A DNA stretch of 64,000 nt from Acanthococcus lagerstroemiae (GCA_031841125.1 CM063113.1:59079211-59143210), one strand, 5' to 3'. Counted from the stretch's first letter, positions 34,333 through 46,966 are shown. Notes: a model not told the origin generated them from the sequence alone. Numbers and translations are program-made.

Positions 34333-34740
34333 CCGGGAACTACATTGATTCATGACAGCACAAATTTTAAAAGTCTTAGAGAAGATTTGAAAAGTTTTGA
34401 TGATCACCCTTATAGAGTGTTTACTTGTCTTATGTATGCGCGGAAGAATTCTTATAATTTTTGATAAAGTCTTGAACAGTCTGCTAACCTTAGATTGCAG
34501 CGATTGAACCATCTCAGGAGAGTCTTAAATTGATATTTAAGAGTTTTATGCAGTTAGTTTTAAGAAATTGCGTAGTCGTAAAGAAGTCTTAAAAAACGTC
34601 AACAGTTCTCAGACGTAATGATCATGCTTTGAAGAGTCATATAAAAGTTGTAAACAAGTTCTGAACAGTCTTAGCAAGTCTTCAACAAGTTCGAAAAAGT
34701 CTTAATGAGTTTTAGAACAAGTTTTGGAGAGTCTGTGGGC

Positions 34741-35900
34741 TAAGAATATTGAACCGATGTAAATAATCGTCACTACTACTCCTCCCCCTTCGAGGGAAAA
34801 ATTTGGGTTGAATTGTGACGAGCTTCAAAAATTGTTACTTCGTTAATAACCTACGCAATTGAAAAAATTAGACCGCATAGTTGGGAAATTATTTTCATTT
34901 TTAACGCCAGTAAAAAACTGGCAGCAACAGCCATTCAAAATAATGTACATATGCTGTCTAGTGTACTCGCTCAATCATCACTGTGAATGTTAAGAATGAT
35001 CCTTGTACTCCAGAAGGGGAGGGGGAGGGTACAACTATTACGTTCCTAAACATTCTAGTTTACTCTTCCAGGAAGTGATCCTCTTTGTCTGTCGAATAGA
35101 CTCAATCATTGCGTCCTCTTCGAGTGCTGTGTTCGAAATTAGTTTTGATTGGGTTCATTTTAGTTGGTACCTATATATTCCCAGATCTAGGCTGTACACT
35201 TAACCCTGGAGTGTGTATCATCACGACGACCTCCCCCGAGATCAACGTTCCTGATTCGTGGTGTAATTAGCTGATACTAAAAGGCTCAGTATAATTGTAT
35301 TCTCTCGGTGTACACAATGGTGGATTTCACCGGGCAAGATCAGATATTTTTTATAACTTGGCTCCAGTTCAAAAAGGCTTCTCTGAACTCTCGCAAACCA
35401 AAAATAAATGATAGCATGATATGGAGAAAAAAAAACAACAACCAAAAGTGGACTCTCTGTGATGTTTGATGTCTGCCTATTGCCTTAAATCCACTTTTGG
35501 CCCTGCACAAATGTAACGAACTTACTATACTACGACCGTTGCTCCAGATAAGGCTATTTGCATTCTCGTGTTACATTTAAGATTTCTGGAGAATTTTTCA
35601 GAGTTATCGTGAATAAAAATCACGAGGGAAGGCAACAGGAGATAAATGACACAAAAAATATGGACAAGAACTCCATTAATTTTTTATTATCTTCCTAATT
35701 TGAAACGAAAAGAGGTATCTTCCGACTTCGATTGTTGGCAAAATACACAAAGGAAGAATGTATTTCTCGTTAGGTCGGCAATTAAATTCCGTATAACAGG
35801 AAAGTTTTCGACAGCGTTCAAAAAATTTTTTAATCTGATCATGTTATGACGTCTTGGCGAATGCTTCGACTTATCAGCCTCCACTACTACGTTTTCTCGG
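34741..35900. other. Intergenic stretch, nothing recognised
   Basis: AT-rich; a G run near 35016-35030. No gene or repeat family recognised. Confidence 0.35.
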
Positions 35901-35908
35901 AATGTAAC

Positions 35909-35944
35909 AATAATAATAATAATAATAATAATAATAATTAATAA
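35909..35944. repeat. AAT trinucleotide microsatellite
   Basis: About ten AAT/TAA units just left of a repeat B copy. It may be the tail of an adjacent retroposon. Confidence 0.9.
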
Positions 35945-35989
35945 TAGCAGCCAATTAAAAACACTCTGGGTTATGGGAGCAGGAGAGGT

Positions 35990-36630
35990 GGCTAGGAGCA
36001 AGAGAGGCGCGGGACGGCAACAGCGATCGATCCCGGCGGCGGAAACACGAGCGAGAGCGACGCAGCGTGATCAGCTGTCTCGCGCCGGACACTTTGGTTT
36101 CGGAAACGTTCAAGAGCGGAAGCGGATGGAACCGGGTGTCGGCCTCTGTCTTCGACCATCATGAAGAAGAAGATGCAGACAGAGTGGTCGAGGTAGAGGA
36201 CCGACGAAGAAAGCTCGGCCCACACCATCAAACAGAACAACTTTGTACCATCCTAGAAGAGCTGCTGCAGCTGCTGCGGACCCCCCGGTAGGGCTCACCC
36301 TCCGTCACCACTTCCCTGCGTCACCACACGTACCAAGACGAAGAGGTGAGGGATGAGAGAAGAGAAAGCGTGTCCGGCTGTGGTGCACCCGAATCCCAGG
36401 TTAGTGCTGGGTGAGCGTTAACTTCGGTCAGTAGGGGGTGCCATGGTGGCCCTTGTAGGACAGCGCGCACCGGAAGCGGAGCCGCGTAATGGGGGCTCGG
36501 GTCGGCCTCAAAGCGCCCGTCGGGCCACTGATGCGATACTCGAAAGGGTAGTTTCCGGGGCCGGGGGTGCGGTATCTCAAGAGCCACTTTGGCAGGCAAG
36601 CATCGTCATACGTTACACAGACCATACATT
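35990..36630 (+). repeat. GC-rich dispersed repeat B, copy 3 (longest)
   Basis: About 640 bp, strikingly GC- and CpG-rich compared with its surroundings. It starts near GCAAGAGAGGCGCGGGACGG and ends near CATCGTCATACGTTACACAG. It shares its central part with the copy at 23.1 kb and its right half with those at 15.6 and 57.9 kb. Open frames exist on both strands but are not conserved between copies. It may be the non-coding part of a LINE or a long SINE. Confidence 0.75.
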
Positions 36631-36639
36631 GTATAATAT

Positions 36640-37615
36640 AATTTTGTTAACCATAGCCGAGTTTGGCTTATTCGATTTTGTCATGCTCGTTTTCCATTGT
36701 TCAGTTCGACCTTGCTACCGCTTTTCTGAACGTATTATTTTTTATGTTAAGTGGACGCGCCCTCGAAGCTCAAATTTCATTTCGTATTTAAACTCGCGTT
36801 TTCGACTCCCGGTTCAAATGTTTAAATTTTCCTTCGATTGCACGTACGGGATTTGCTTTATCGAAAATGCCATTTTATGTTCGAAATATCCGTTCCGGTG
36901 GGGTCCACGCTTGTATTCTACGTATATACATACTATTCATTCAAAATTTCTACCCACTACCCGGTATACATAAAAACAGAGACCCATACGAGGTAACGAC
37001 GGAACGCGAAATACGTTTTCTCCTTTTTCAGTTGGATTCGACCTTAAGTTTTCCAAGTCGAGTGGAAACTTAATAGCATCAACACCAACCCTGGACTTTG
37101 AATTCGATTGTTCGCCCGAATGTTAAGAGACTGTGAAGACTGTTGTTACAACAACAGGAAGTTGGAAATCGAAATTAGAATTCGTGCGAGCAAATTCATC
37201 GTCAAGGCTATTTTGAATGGGGGGGGGGGATGCCAATCAGGCACAAAGTAGAGCTAGTACTGTGTACCGTGAACCCCCAGGAACGAGGCGGAATAAAAAC
37301 GAATTTGAATTTTGCAGCTGCACCAACTACATTTTCATAGAAAGATATGTTTTTTGAGAACACGTGATTCGAATTTTAAGAGCCACGCAGAAAATATATG
37401 ACATAGCGTTTACTGAAAACTTTCTGCAACGTGAGTACACATTTTTGAATCGGGGCCCTAAGTTGAAAAATTCTACTTTTTACACTCTTTCTAACGATAC
37501 TAATAACTCATTTTGTTCACAAATGTTGGATGGTTTCCTTACGCTTAACAGCGTGTCTAGTTGAAAACATGTTATTGGCACCTACTTAGGTTTTGCTCGG
37601 GGATCTGAAATTTTA
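36640..37615. other. Unique, partly CpG-rich sequence
   Basis: No gene supportable; a G run at 37220-37229. The long + frame covering 36443-36973 is a composite of repeat B and this unique piece. Confidence 0.35.
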
Positions 37616-37619
37616 GGGA

Positions 37620-38220
37620 TTAGGAAGATTAGAATACTATTCAAGACTCTTTCAAACTTATTTGAGACTCATCAAGATTTTCTTACGACTCTTCCGGGTG
37701 TGTTTATTTTTTAATTCTTTTTCGAACTCGTTCAGTTCCAAGCCTTAGTAAGACTACTCAAAATTTTTCAAGATTTTTTAAAGACTCTTTTGTCGACATA
37801 TTTCATACTTTTCAAGATTCTTTTCGACATGTTTCAGGTTCTTCAGAACTCGTCTAGACATGTTTAAAACTACAGAACTACAGAACTACAGACGAATGTG
37901 AGATTCTCTAAAAGACATTTGAACGTTTATAAACTTTTATTATAAACTATTCGTGACGTATTAAGACTCTTCCAGACATGTTTTAGAGCCTTCAGTGTTG
38001 TTTCAGGCGTACTTAAGATGTCTCAAGACCATTCCGAACTTGTACAAGAATATATTTAAGGCTCTTCCGGACTCGTATAAAAAATGTAAATAAGTCTTGA
38101 AGAATCTGAGTGAGAATTTTTGGAGGCTTCAATAGTTTTCAATATGTTCCTTCATCTTAAATTGGTGAGAAACAATATTTAAAAAGTCCTAGTGAGTTTG
38201 AAAAAGTTTTGGGGCGTTTT
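37620..38220 (-). repeat. Degenerate decamer array, tract 7 (mostly inverted orientation)
   Basis: AAGACTCTT / TCAAGACT words (the complement of AGTCTT) from 37620 to about 38065, then AGTCTTGAA words in the + orientation to 38220. An orientation switch occurs within one tract. A short run cagaactacagaactacaga is at about 37875. Confidence 0.6.
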
Positions 38221-40278
38221 CTAAAGAACTAGAAGATTTCTTTTACCATGTGAAACAGAAAAAAAACAACTAACTTAATGCATTTACTTGTCTAAACTAG
38301 AGAATCTGTACCACCAGGTAGATCTGTCTACCAGTAAGTGTAATTTCGAGGCAGTCAACAATATAATTCTTTCGTCCCACCGAAGCCCTTACCTTCCAAA
38401 AGAGAGGAAGAAAAAAAAAAGATTAAAAATCCGTTGGTGCTTTCGTCCACATTTTTCAATTTATCTTTTTTCTGCTCACCCCGTAACGAACCAATGTTTC
38501 CAATTTAAAGTAAATCGTATTTCAACGGCGAATACAATTACTCTTTTTATTTTAGCGCCGCTTCTCGTGACTGAGAATCGTTATAAAGACTGAAACGAAA
38601 AAACTTGTTACATTTTACAAATGTAATTTAATAAGATAAACAGGAGATTCGACGAAGTGTTTCAGCAACTCGTCCTAAGCGTAAAAAAAAAATCGAGTGA
38701 CTATTTGTGTTTCTACAAATAATAGGTATCACTGAAGTTGTTAGTTTTTCATTATCAGTGATCTTCGTTTACATTTACTGTCAAAAATTTGTCGACTTGG
38801 TGAAATTTTACCTTTAATTCGATGAAAAACCAACTTGTATTATTTATATTTGTTATTATTTTTTTTTTTAAATTTGACTGTTCTCCATACATCTGCTGCA
38901 TTAAAACACTTTCCGAATTCTCCTGCTAAGAACTTACGCTCTTAACTCGGTTTTCAATGCGTTTTATTGAGCTATACTTGATCTATTTTCTTTGCTGCTT
39001 ATATTGTCTATTATAGTACTCACGTCTTCTAACTACCAGTGCCTGAAAGTTCCATAGAAACGAGTTTTATTTTCAAAGCAGTTATCGAGGACGCAGAAAT
39101 CGTAAGAATACGAGTATGCAGTACACCGTGGAAAGACTAATTTTCAATATTCCTAGCTTTGTGGAAAAAAACATGCATTATTGGTGGCCTGTTTAAAATT
39201 TACCTTGTAACATTTTTTACCGAACATCACTTTTTGACGTTACTGAACTTATATTTGCGAGATTTATCAATCTGAAAAATCTTATACTGTTCCAGTAGAG
39301 AGCGCTGTAAGAAAAATGAAACCTCTCGTACGAAGGTCTGGCCTCAAAAAATATCTTGCACGAACTAAAGCAGTCTGGTTTCAAAAAATGACACCTCTTA
39401 TTTGTTACCACACGCCTCCTTTGTGTATGCAAACTAGAAAATAAATTTTGGAAGCAACGGAGGAGCAGCCCTTCCACTCGTGTAGGTGCGGAAGTAGCAG
39501 TATCATTGAGCCCCCCCCCCCCCCCCTAGTAATGTAAGAAGAAGAAATCACACAAACTGGTATACGATATACAAGTACGCTGGACAGTCGGTTTCCTTTT
39601 AACAGGCAAGTAATGAATGGCTCATTTTCTTGAGAAAATACTTCAGTCTCCTTCACTCTCAAAAAGTTCGTCAAATTTTTGATCCAGCTTCGACTTGGAT
39701 TCCAAAAGAGAAATTAGTATGAGCGAAATTGACTCAGCCAGAAAAAATTGAGAACGCTGTTGATGTAGATTTTCTTTTGCTAATTCTGATTATTGCATCT
39801 AATTTCTGATCTGATCCCAACTAGAGACCTCAAAGTCAAATCTGCAGTTAAAATGAAGATTTCACTGTTTTTTCATGCGTCCTCTTCTTGCACATCTTCA
39901 TAAAACTCGGATGAAGAACTATTTCAAATTTGTTAAGGAAAAATAGAGATTTTTGGCTCCTGGATCGCACAGTGGGTCGCTAAATACGACTTTAAATACA
40001 TGAAATTAATCTGACCAAAATCCTGGAAAAATTATTGAAGTAGGAACTGTTTTGATTCCTTATCATTTTGGTCATTACATCAAATTCTTGACCCGACTCT
40101 GTTCAAATATCATGACAAAAGGTGTAGCATTTTCTCACATTTCAACCGTTGAATGGATCTAGGAGAAAATACATATAATCACAAACTATGGAAGCCTATT
40201 AGTACTATTCCCGATATTCTAATTTGACATTGATTTTTTTTTTTTTAAATATTCAACCAACTGTCGTTTCGATGACTT
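38221..40278. other. Intergenic stretch, nothing recognised
   Basis: AT-rich; an 18-base C run at about 39510-39527. No gene supportable. Confidence 0.35.
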
Positions 40279-40450
40279 CAGGGATGCAGTTATGATGAGA
40301 GGGAGTTAATCCCCTCATTCCAGAATTTGAAAAAAATTACATGCATTAAACTGGGACATTACTCGTACAGCTTAAAAAAGATGGAGAAAAATAGATTTAT
40401 GAAAAATGAAATCCTCCTCCTCCTCAAATTATGATATAACTACGCCACTG
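40279..40450. mobile_element. Non-autonomous hAT-like element, family 4-related
   Basis: A 172-bp element starting CAGGGATGCAGTTATGATGA. The right end reads ATAACTACGCCACTG, complementary to CAGTGGCGTAGTTAT. Flanks gatgactt (40271-40278) and ggtgattt (40451-40458) match at six of eight positions, consistent with an old hAT duplication. Confidence 0.7.
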
Positions 40451-40759
40451 GGTGATTTCCTCCCTAAATGTAGTATTTTCTTCTTTTTGCAGATTTTGCT
40501 GCGCATAAGCATTTCGACGGGTTGTGTAAAGATAATGAGGTGAAAATTCCAATTTTTTAATTCGTTTCAAAAGCAAAAGAAAGAAAAAATAATAGGCGAA
40601 ATTAATTTTTCTAGTCTTTTGATTCGTTGCGAGCTGACAAAAGGAAAATTTCAATTTTTCGCTACAAACTTGAATTCTTTGCTTCGCTATATTTTTGACG
40701 ATGTACCTGCGTGAAGGAGATTATTCCATTTAAAATGGAAAAATTCTAAAAATGTTTAA

Positions 40760-41400
40760 GTAAGATAGATTTTAGGATTCAGGCTAGGGCCCTCGTCAAA
40801 ATTTTGGTGCAATGATTGATATTAGCGACTATCCATGACAAGTCGTGTTGTGACCCACTATGTGATGTGATGGATGGGGGAGGGAAGGGGGTAGAAAAAC
40901 AGTTTTTTCGTAGATTCTTATTCCTTTTGACATCAACGACGTGCGTGAAATTAATTTGAATTTTTCAAGCAAAAATCATTGTTCATGTCGAAGTTTAGAT
41001 TTGAGGTTAGCCTAGGATGCACAGTCTAATATAATGTTTGAAATAAATGACCAAAAACACTCTTCGATCCTTGTATTTTCCATGTCAAGTCAGTTTTATC
41101 TCGTCTCAAAAGCGGAATATTTCAATTTTGGGGATTAAAAGTAGGACCATATCAAAAATCTAATGCAATTCTAAAATCAGTAACTCGAAAAAGCCTTTAT
41201 TTCCATATTTTATTCGAATTTTCTAGCCATACCGATTTTGCCATTTCAAAAGATGAAATTTCCATTTTGTGTTCCGACTCGGGGGTAGATCACGTTTCTG
41301 ATACGATATTCGCACTGAGCGATGCAAGAAATGATGAATTTCGATGATTTTTGTATCCATATCTATTCATTATAAAATCTCAGAGTTGGATGTCCCTCAG
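40760..41400. repeat. Old degenerate repeat (unit perhaps 100-160 bp)
   Basis: Recurring blocks aatcagtaactcgaaaaagcc, gaaatttccattttg and tgagcgatgcaagaaatg. The same words appear at 0-0.6 and 7.1-7.5 kb. The unit could not be delimited by eye. Confidence 0.35.
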
Positions 41401-42650
41401 TCCTTTCTAGGCGGTAGGTGGTTTGGATCCCCTTATCAATTCTAGATTCTGCTTGATTTCCTTCTTAGCTGCTAACATAATAGCAATGAAATAGAATCGG
41501 TTAAAACGTATAGAAGGTGTGTCCTTATTTTTGACTTTCTTGTTTTCACTGTGGCACCTCTCCCTCCCCCTCCCGGAAAAAGCTATAATTCGCGAAGTGT
41601 TTGAGTAAAATCGCTCAGTGATCAGCCATGTCGCGAGAGGATTGTAGTTATTATGGGAGTTAACATTGATTTTGAGCATTTGAGATCCTTCAGCAGCTTG
41701 GGCTACTTTGGACAAGCGTAAAAATTATTTTCTTTTTGAAATTTAGGTTTCAGAAGTTCAGTTTTTTTGTTCTTTCTCCCTCCTCTTGGGCTTGTCGGCC
41801 CAACAAGGCGTTTGAAAATTGAAAAACATTAAAAGTTAGCATTTTTTTAAGGGAAAAAAATTAAATTGGGGATAGTGCTGCTACTGAAACACATGAAATT
41901 TTTCCACTGAGAGTAAATAAGGACCACCCAAAATGCGTCTTTGCTGATTGAGTCTTATCCCCGATTGCTATAAAATGTTTGTAGCCCTCAATGTCTAAGT
42001 CTACTCCTTCTTACGTAGACAGAGAGAAAAACGTTAATTACCGGGATGTGGGTTTGCCCAGCATCTATAATTTCTCTCCAGTGCTATTGTATCCCAATTT
42101 ATAAAACCGAAAAAAAAGGGAGTCTGACCGCTGCATGAAAGGACATTATTAGATGGATATGCCGTCCAAGCAACTGCGTTGACATGCATACCCACATTTC
42201 AATGTCTTTTCTAGTCGTCCATTCTCGGCTTCGCTCGGAATTCTCCGTGTCGGTCGGTTGAAACCTGATGGAACGAATGACTGCACAAAGAGGAATGCGC
42301 AACTTCATTACAATGGTGACGTTTTTCTGCGGAATGTTTTTTGCGGAGCGTTTCCTGCGGAATTGGTCCCTTTTGCGTGGCGAGCCATTAGATATATCCG
42401 TGTAAAAAACAAGGCCAACTTATGTAAATATGGAAGCCCTAAAAATACTTGACCCGCTGTTTTCCGAAGCGTGAGGTAGCCGTTTCGTCATTATCATCAA
42501 ATTTATCATTCTGTAAAACTGGCCTCCTCTGTGCTTGTAGGAGTTTTCAAACGAGTCACCGACGATATTGACCTTCTTATATTGAAAATTTAACGCTCTT
42601 TAATTTTAGTTTCGTCTAATTTTTTTATTAATTCGGTCGTTTTTGTGCAA
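41401..42650. other. Intergenic stretch, nothing recognised
   Basis: Mixed AT-rich and unique sequence, with no gene or repeat recognised. Confidence 0.35.
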
Positions 42651-42654
42651 AATG

Positions 42655-42960
42655 CGAAAAACAAGTTCCTCTAGTAGGACCATTGTAAATTTGTTGGAAA
42701 GCGTGTGTAAAACTCTCGTCAGAAGTGTCAAAGCACATGAATCATCATTCGAGAACAAGTTCCTCCAGTAGGACCATTGGACCATTTTAAATTTGTTGGA
42801 AAGCGTGTGTAAAACTCTCGTCAGAAGTGTCAAAGCACATGAATCATCATTCGAGAACAAGTTCCTCCAGTAGGACCATTGGACCATTTTAAATTTGTTG
42901 GAAAGCGTGTGTAAAACTCTCGTCAGAAGTGTCAAAGCATCATGAATCATCATTCGAGAT
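42655..42960. repeat. Three-unit minisatellite (94, 102, about 103 bp)
   Basis: Units start with aacaagttcctc at 42660, 42754 and 42856 and are nearly identical. The first lacks the 8-bp ggaccatt duplication. On the minus strand the 102-bp period keeps frame, which produces a 202-codon open frame (42606-43214) with a 34-residue repeat (..LLTRVLHTLSNKFKMVQWSY..). There is no start context, domain or conservation evidence that it is a gene. The low divergence between units suggests recent expansion. Confidence 0.85.
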
Positions 42961-43199
42961 AATGAGGCTAGTGCAAGTTGTTCGACGAGAGAGCACGTTC
43001 GACCTGCTAAAGGCCAAGTCATGAACCGACTGAGTAGTCTGGATGAATCCAAACTTTTTGTAAAAGGCACACAACCAGTGATGGTGTGAAGTATGTGTGT
43101 GTGTTTGTGTGAGTGACTAACGTTAGTGTCTAACAAAATTCCACCGTGCAGTGTTGCCAGATTCAGCCTTAAGGGCTGGAAATCATAGAAGGTCGTCGA

Positions 43200-43960
43200 A
43201 GAAGCGTAGAACAATTTTAATCGTGGTACCGTGAATAGAGATTTTCGATCGCTCTTTCAAGTACTTCGATCAGTCAGCTTGTCTGAGGTGACCCTTCCAT
43301 CTCGAAATACAGCGAAGACATGCGACGCACATTTCACCCTACCGTCGGTATTAAATAAATTAGAAAAGCTGGCAAAGCGTAGCGGAGTCGAACATACACA
43401 ATGGATAGAGTCGATGTAACCTCCTCCGTTTTCGAATCGAAATTGGAAATCGAGTCTGACGATGAGTAGTGAGCACCTCGCAGTATCGGCTGGATACGCG
43501 AAACCGGCGAGTACAATAAGTGAAATTCGATTATTCCGCTTTTGAAATATAATTTCAACGAATCCACCGAAAAGCCACTTTCAGATCTGTTTGCAAAACT
43601 CCACTCGTTCGCCAGTCGTAAATATCCTCGTCACGAAGGAGAAAAAAATAATACCAGAGCGAAACGCGTTATAGCTCGTAACTCTCAAGTCTCGAACCAA
43701 CCAACGCTTTATTGTTCGCCCCGGAATTTATTAAGAAAATTTCGTCGAAGCTTTCGCAAAATTTTGCAGAAACTTTTTAATAGCTCGAGATTAGCGAACC
43801 TCGGGTACGGCAGAATATTGCCGAGAATCGGCGACGATGTTCAAATTGAAGTTGGACTCGGCGGATGCCACGATAGAGTGGCTTTTAATTTTGAAAATGA
43901 TAATCCGGTATTTGAGCTGGCCGAGAAAGTTTTTTTCCCGTTTTAATTGCTTTCGAATGT
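43200..43960. other. Unique CpG-rich block with a 134-codon open frame
   Basis: The + frame 43542-43946 encodes an Arg/Lys-rich sequence with no recognisable domain, signal peptide or splice context. I treat it as chance, favoured by the balanced composition. Confidence 0.3.
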
Positions 43961-44249
43961 AACGATTCTGTGCGAACCAAGAACCGAGTAATACTGTCAA
44001 CAATGGGACCGTGGATGTGGGTGGCGATGCGATGATGCTGCGATGATGCTATCAAATGCTTATACCTTTGTGGGTTTCTCGAATATTTCGAGAGAGAACT
44101 GTCTTGTCCGGATGGGAGGAAGGCGAAAAAAAAAAAAAAAAAGAAGCGAGAGAGCGTATAAGAGGAAGCGCGTGTATTGATCAATCGATAGTATATACAG
44201 ATTTTTTGTGAGGTGGCGCAGCATACGCCGAATGCTCAGACCTTGTAGT

Positions 44250-45545
44250 CCATTTCACATTTCCTCTAGCTGCTGTTAAGGATCAGCTCAGTAGCCTCAC
44301 TTTTTATACAACTGAAATGAAAATTTTGCTAAGTTCTATCCCTTTGACTTCACTGGGTGCTGGATACTCTAGTCCCAATGCTTCGGTCTTGTCTTGGCTA
44401 TTGCTGGGCACTGACATATGATGTGAATCGAGGTCTTCTCCTCTCCTCCACAATACCTACAGGAGTTGCTTTTCGCCGGTGATATTTTGTACTACTTGTG
44501 TTTTGTGGCTCCATGTCCAATTAGTAGTCCAACCGTGAGCCTATTAGATGCGTCCCCACTAGTGTTTTACTCACTTTCGTGCCACTGGCCATCCGCCAGT
44601 GCATTTCCATCTGCTTCCGTATCCAAGCCTTCACCTCGGATTTTATGATGTTGTATGCTACGGGAAGACACAACCTAGGCGTTACCAGTTCCTTTTTTAT
44701 GCCCTTCTTCGCTAGCTTATTCGCGATCATATTCTCTTTTATGCCGCAGTGCCCCGGTGTCCATGGGTGTATAATTTATTGATGCAGTTCGCCATCACTA
44801 AGGATGTAGATAATTTTGTGTGCCGATAGTGCCCTAATAGCCGCTTGACTGTCTGTACAGATATAGATCCGCTTACGAAGAAGGCCCTTCTACTGGCTTC
44901 TATCAACGACCAACGTGATCGCCATTTCCTCTGCTTGTTGGAGGATACTGACGCACTCGCCCAGTGCCATTGAATAGTTGTCAGCGCCCTTTCCGTTCGT
45001 GATACCGGTTCCTGCCCCTTGGTCATTGTTTGAGGTATCTGCAAACCACTCATGCTACTCTTTTCAGAAAATGTTCAGCCACCTATTTTCCCATGCCTTC
45101 CGTATAGGTATCATTGCACACAGCCTGTCAAAGAAGTGTTCCAAATCATTTGTCTATCCGTCCCCGCCATCTGCCATATTCTTCCATAGCGTGTTTCTTG
45201 GACCCGGAAGTTTGGTTGGTCCAGATGAGAAGTCTCCATTATCGCAGCTGCTTCTATAGCAGTTTGCAATGGTGGCCGGTCTAGGAATCTTTCAGATGCT
45301 TTCGTCGCCACCTTCTCATTGTTCCTGTTGTCATCACATTCGCCAGCCTTTGCAGGTGGTCCAGTTCCTCTGTAATTTTGACCAACCCGGCCATACCACA
45401 CAACTGCCACGTATGTGATTCTGGGACGTATTACGCCGGTATATATCCAATTCATCATTTTTGGATAGAGTCTCCAGGTTCTGCCGACAAAGATACGGCC
45501 GCAAGCCCAAAGAGCCTCAGTTCCTTTTCTTGTGTACAAATCTTA
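44250..45545 (-). pseudogene. I-clade-like LINE 3' half with RNase H (minus strand, dead)
   Basis: Reading the minus strand from about 45540 down: post-RT region GRTWRLYPKMMNWIYTGVIR and RPRITYVAVVWYGRVG (the xTWGLxPKxxxWIYTxVVRPxxTYAAxVW block). An RNase H domain follows, with IYICTDSQAAIRAL (catalytic TDSxAA block) and HPWTPGHCGIKEN followed by NKLAKKG (WxPGHxGIxGNExAD block). Last comes a C-terminal zinc knuckle CRYCGGEEKTSIHIICQCPA, with a stop at about 44369. At least two frameshifts and an in-frame stop separate these pieces. Reverse transcriptase and endonuclease are absent, so the copy is 5' truncated. RNase H plus a zinc knuckle is the arrangement I associate with the I group of LINEs. 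Confidence 0.85.
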
Positions 45546-45559
45546 CCGACAGTGCTAGA

Positions 45560-45880
45560 ACATAACCTATAACTAACCATTACTAAACTGTAACTAAACT
45601 GTAACTCAACTGATGTCCTGCCTGAGAGCCTGACCGATCGAAGGAGAAATAAGGAGAGTGAATCACGAAGATAAGAAGAAGAATGCGATTTTGAAAATAT
45701 CACGTACCGGATGTACAAGAATGCAAGAGACAAAAGACGTTTCTAAGACGCTCGCATCGTGTTATATATGAAGTAGCCAGGCAGGACATTAGTATGTAAC
45801 ATAATGTACAACAAGAACTATGTACAAAAAGGTCGGCAACGTTAAAAGGCAATCACGGTGGAGAGTACCGTGCCTTCGCA
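45560..45880. repeat. Dispersed repeat C, copy 2
   Basis: Aligns with 28228-28345 through CCAGGCAGGACA, ACTATGTACAAAA, AACGTTAAAA and ACGGTGGAGAGTACCGT. It abuts the LINE fragment on its left. A small direct repeat (actaaactgta twice) lies at about 45580-45605. Confidence 0.55.
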
Positions 45881-46217
45881 ATTTCACTCACAGCCAACCT
45901 CGAGAACTTATAATTTGAATCAGTAAAATATGTTGTCAGTAGTTGATGATGTTTCCTCGAATGATTGCACTCGCGGTAGAACCGGTTTTATTGACTCCTA
46001 CCTTGAGATGACGTTTCGGGAGTACCTTTTTCTAATAACAGATGCAGAAAAATTAAGTGCATGTGGTGATCAAAAATCTTGAAAACGCGAGAGCATTAAC
46101 CCAAAAATCGATAGATAAGCTGGGAAATGATGAGATTTTGGACTGATTGGGTCCTAATCACTTGAACCTGTGAGTCTTGTAACTTGATATAAAGCTGCAC
46201 AGAAAAAGGTATCTTAA
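45881..46217. other. Intergenic stretch, nothing recognised
   Basis: Unique AT-rich sequence. Confidence 0.3.
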
Positions 46218-46610
46218 GTTGAGAAAATTAGAATTTAGTTTTCAAGTAGCCTTCATCTCACACAGAAAACTTTGGAGAGCATTAAATATACGAAAAGAGT
46301 TCGGTCGGTTGAAAAACAGAAGAGACACTTTCTACGTTTTGAAGTACAAAACCCAAATTCTGAGAAACAAGCCTTTAAAGTTGGGACAAAAACACACTTT
46401 ATGATCTTTTGAACTCGGGAAAATCAGGATTTAGTTTTCAAGTAGCCTGCATCTTATATAGTGCATTTTGGAGAATAATAATTATGCGAAAAGTGATTGA
46501 TCGGTTAAAAAATGGAAGAGTTACTATGTTTTGAAGTACAAAACCAAGCTTTTAGAAACAGGCCCTTAAAGTTTGGACAAAAATATTCATGTTCTTTTGA
46601 ACACGAAGGT
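46218..46610. repeat. Two-copy tandem duplication, about 196 bp
   Basis: The word atttagttttcaagtagcc recurs at 46233 and 46429, followed in both units by gcgaaaag/acgaaaag, cggttgaaaaa/cggttaaaaaa, ttttgaagtacaaaacc and cctttaaag/cccttaaag. The copies are well diverged. Confidence 0.7.
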
Positions 46611-46966
46611 GGATCGATGTGGGACATATCATCGGTCAGCAAGAAAAGTCACATTTCAAAAATAACGGTTTTCTTCTTTGCGCAAATCAACTCGAAATGA
46701 TATTTATGGTTAAGATTGCCATACGTACACCTCAAAAATAAATCACTAGTGAGTGTTTCAAAAATTCGTCATACTCGTATCGCTACAATCTCAAAAAATG
46801 TATGAAAAAACTGGCATAATTATGTTTGCGACACCACCTAACTTCATCTTTAAAAAGACTGAAAAAGATTTATAACTTTAATTTGCTTGTATACCGTCCC
46901 ATCTGTCCATGTCTTACTATGTTGAGTGTTGACACGCTTCTTGAGAAATTTTTCTCTTATTTATGT

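Larger units (their letters stand above)
33440..34740 (+). repeat. Degenerate decamer array, tract 6 (carries two insertions)
   Basis: AGTCTT-type words at 33450-33535, 33786-34120 and 34360-34740. Interrupted by the hAT-like element at 33536-33785 and the SINE at 34125-34332. Confidence 0.6.

Noticed and set aside
36443..36973. 176-codon + frame
   Set aside because: Its first third is repeat B and the rest unrelated unique sequence. The frame is not kept in the other repeat B copies.
37860..37890. CRISPR-like short repeats (cagaactacagaactacaga) and the spaced decamers
   Set aside because: Units are degenerate and adjacent rather than identical repeats with unique spacers, and the genome is eukaryotic.
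43542..43946. 134-codon Arg/Lys-rich frame as a gene
   Set aside because: No domain, signal peptide, splice context or repeat homology; likely chance in balanced-composition DNA.
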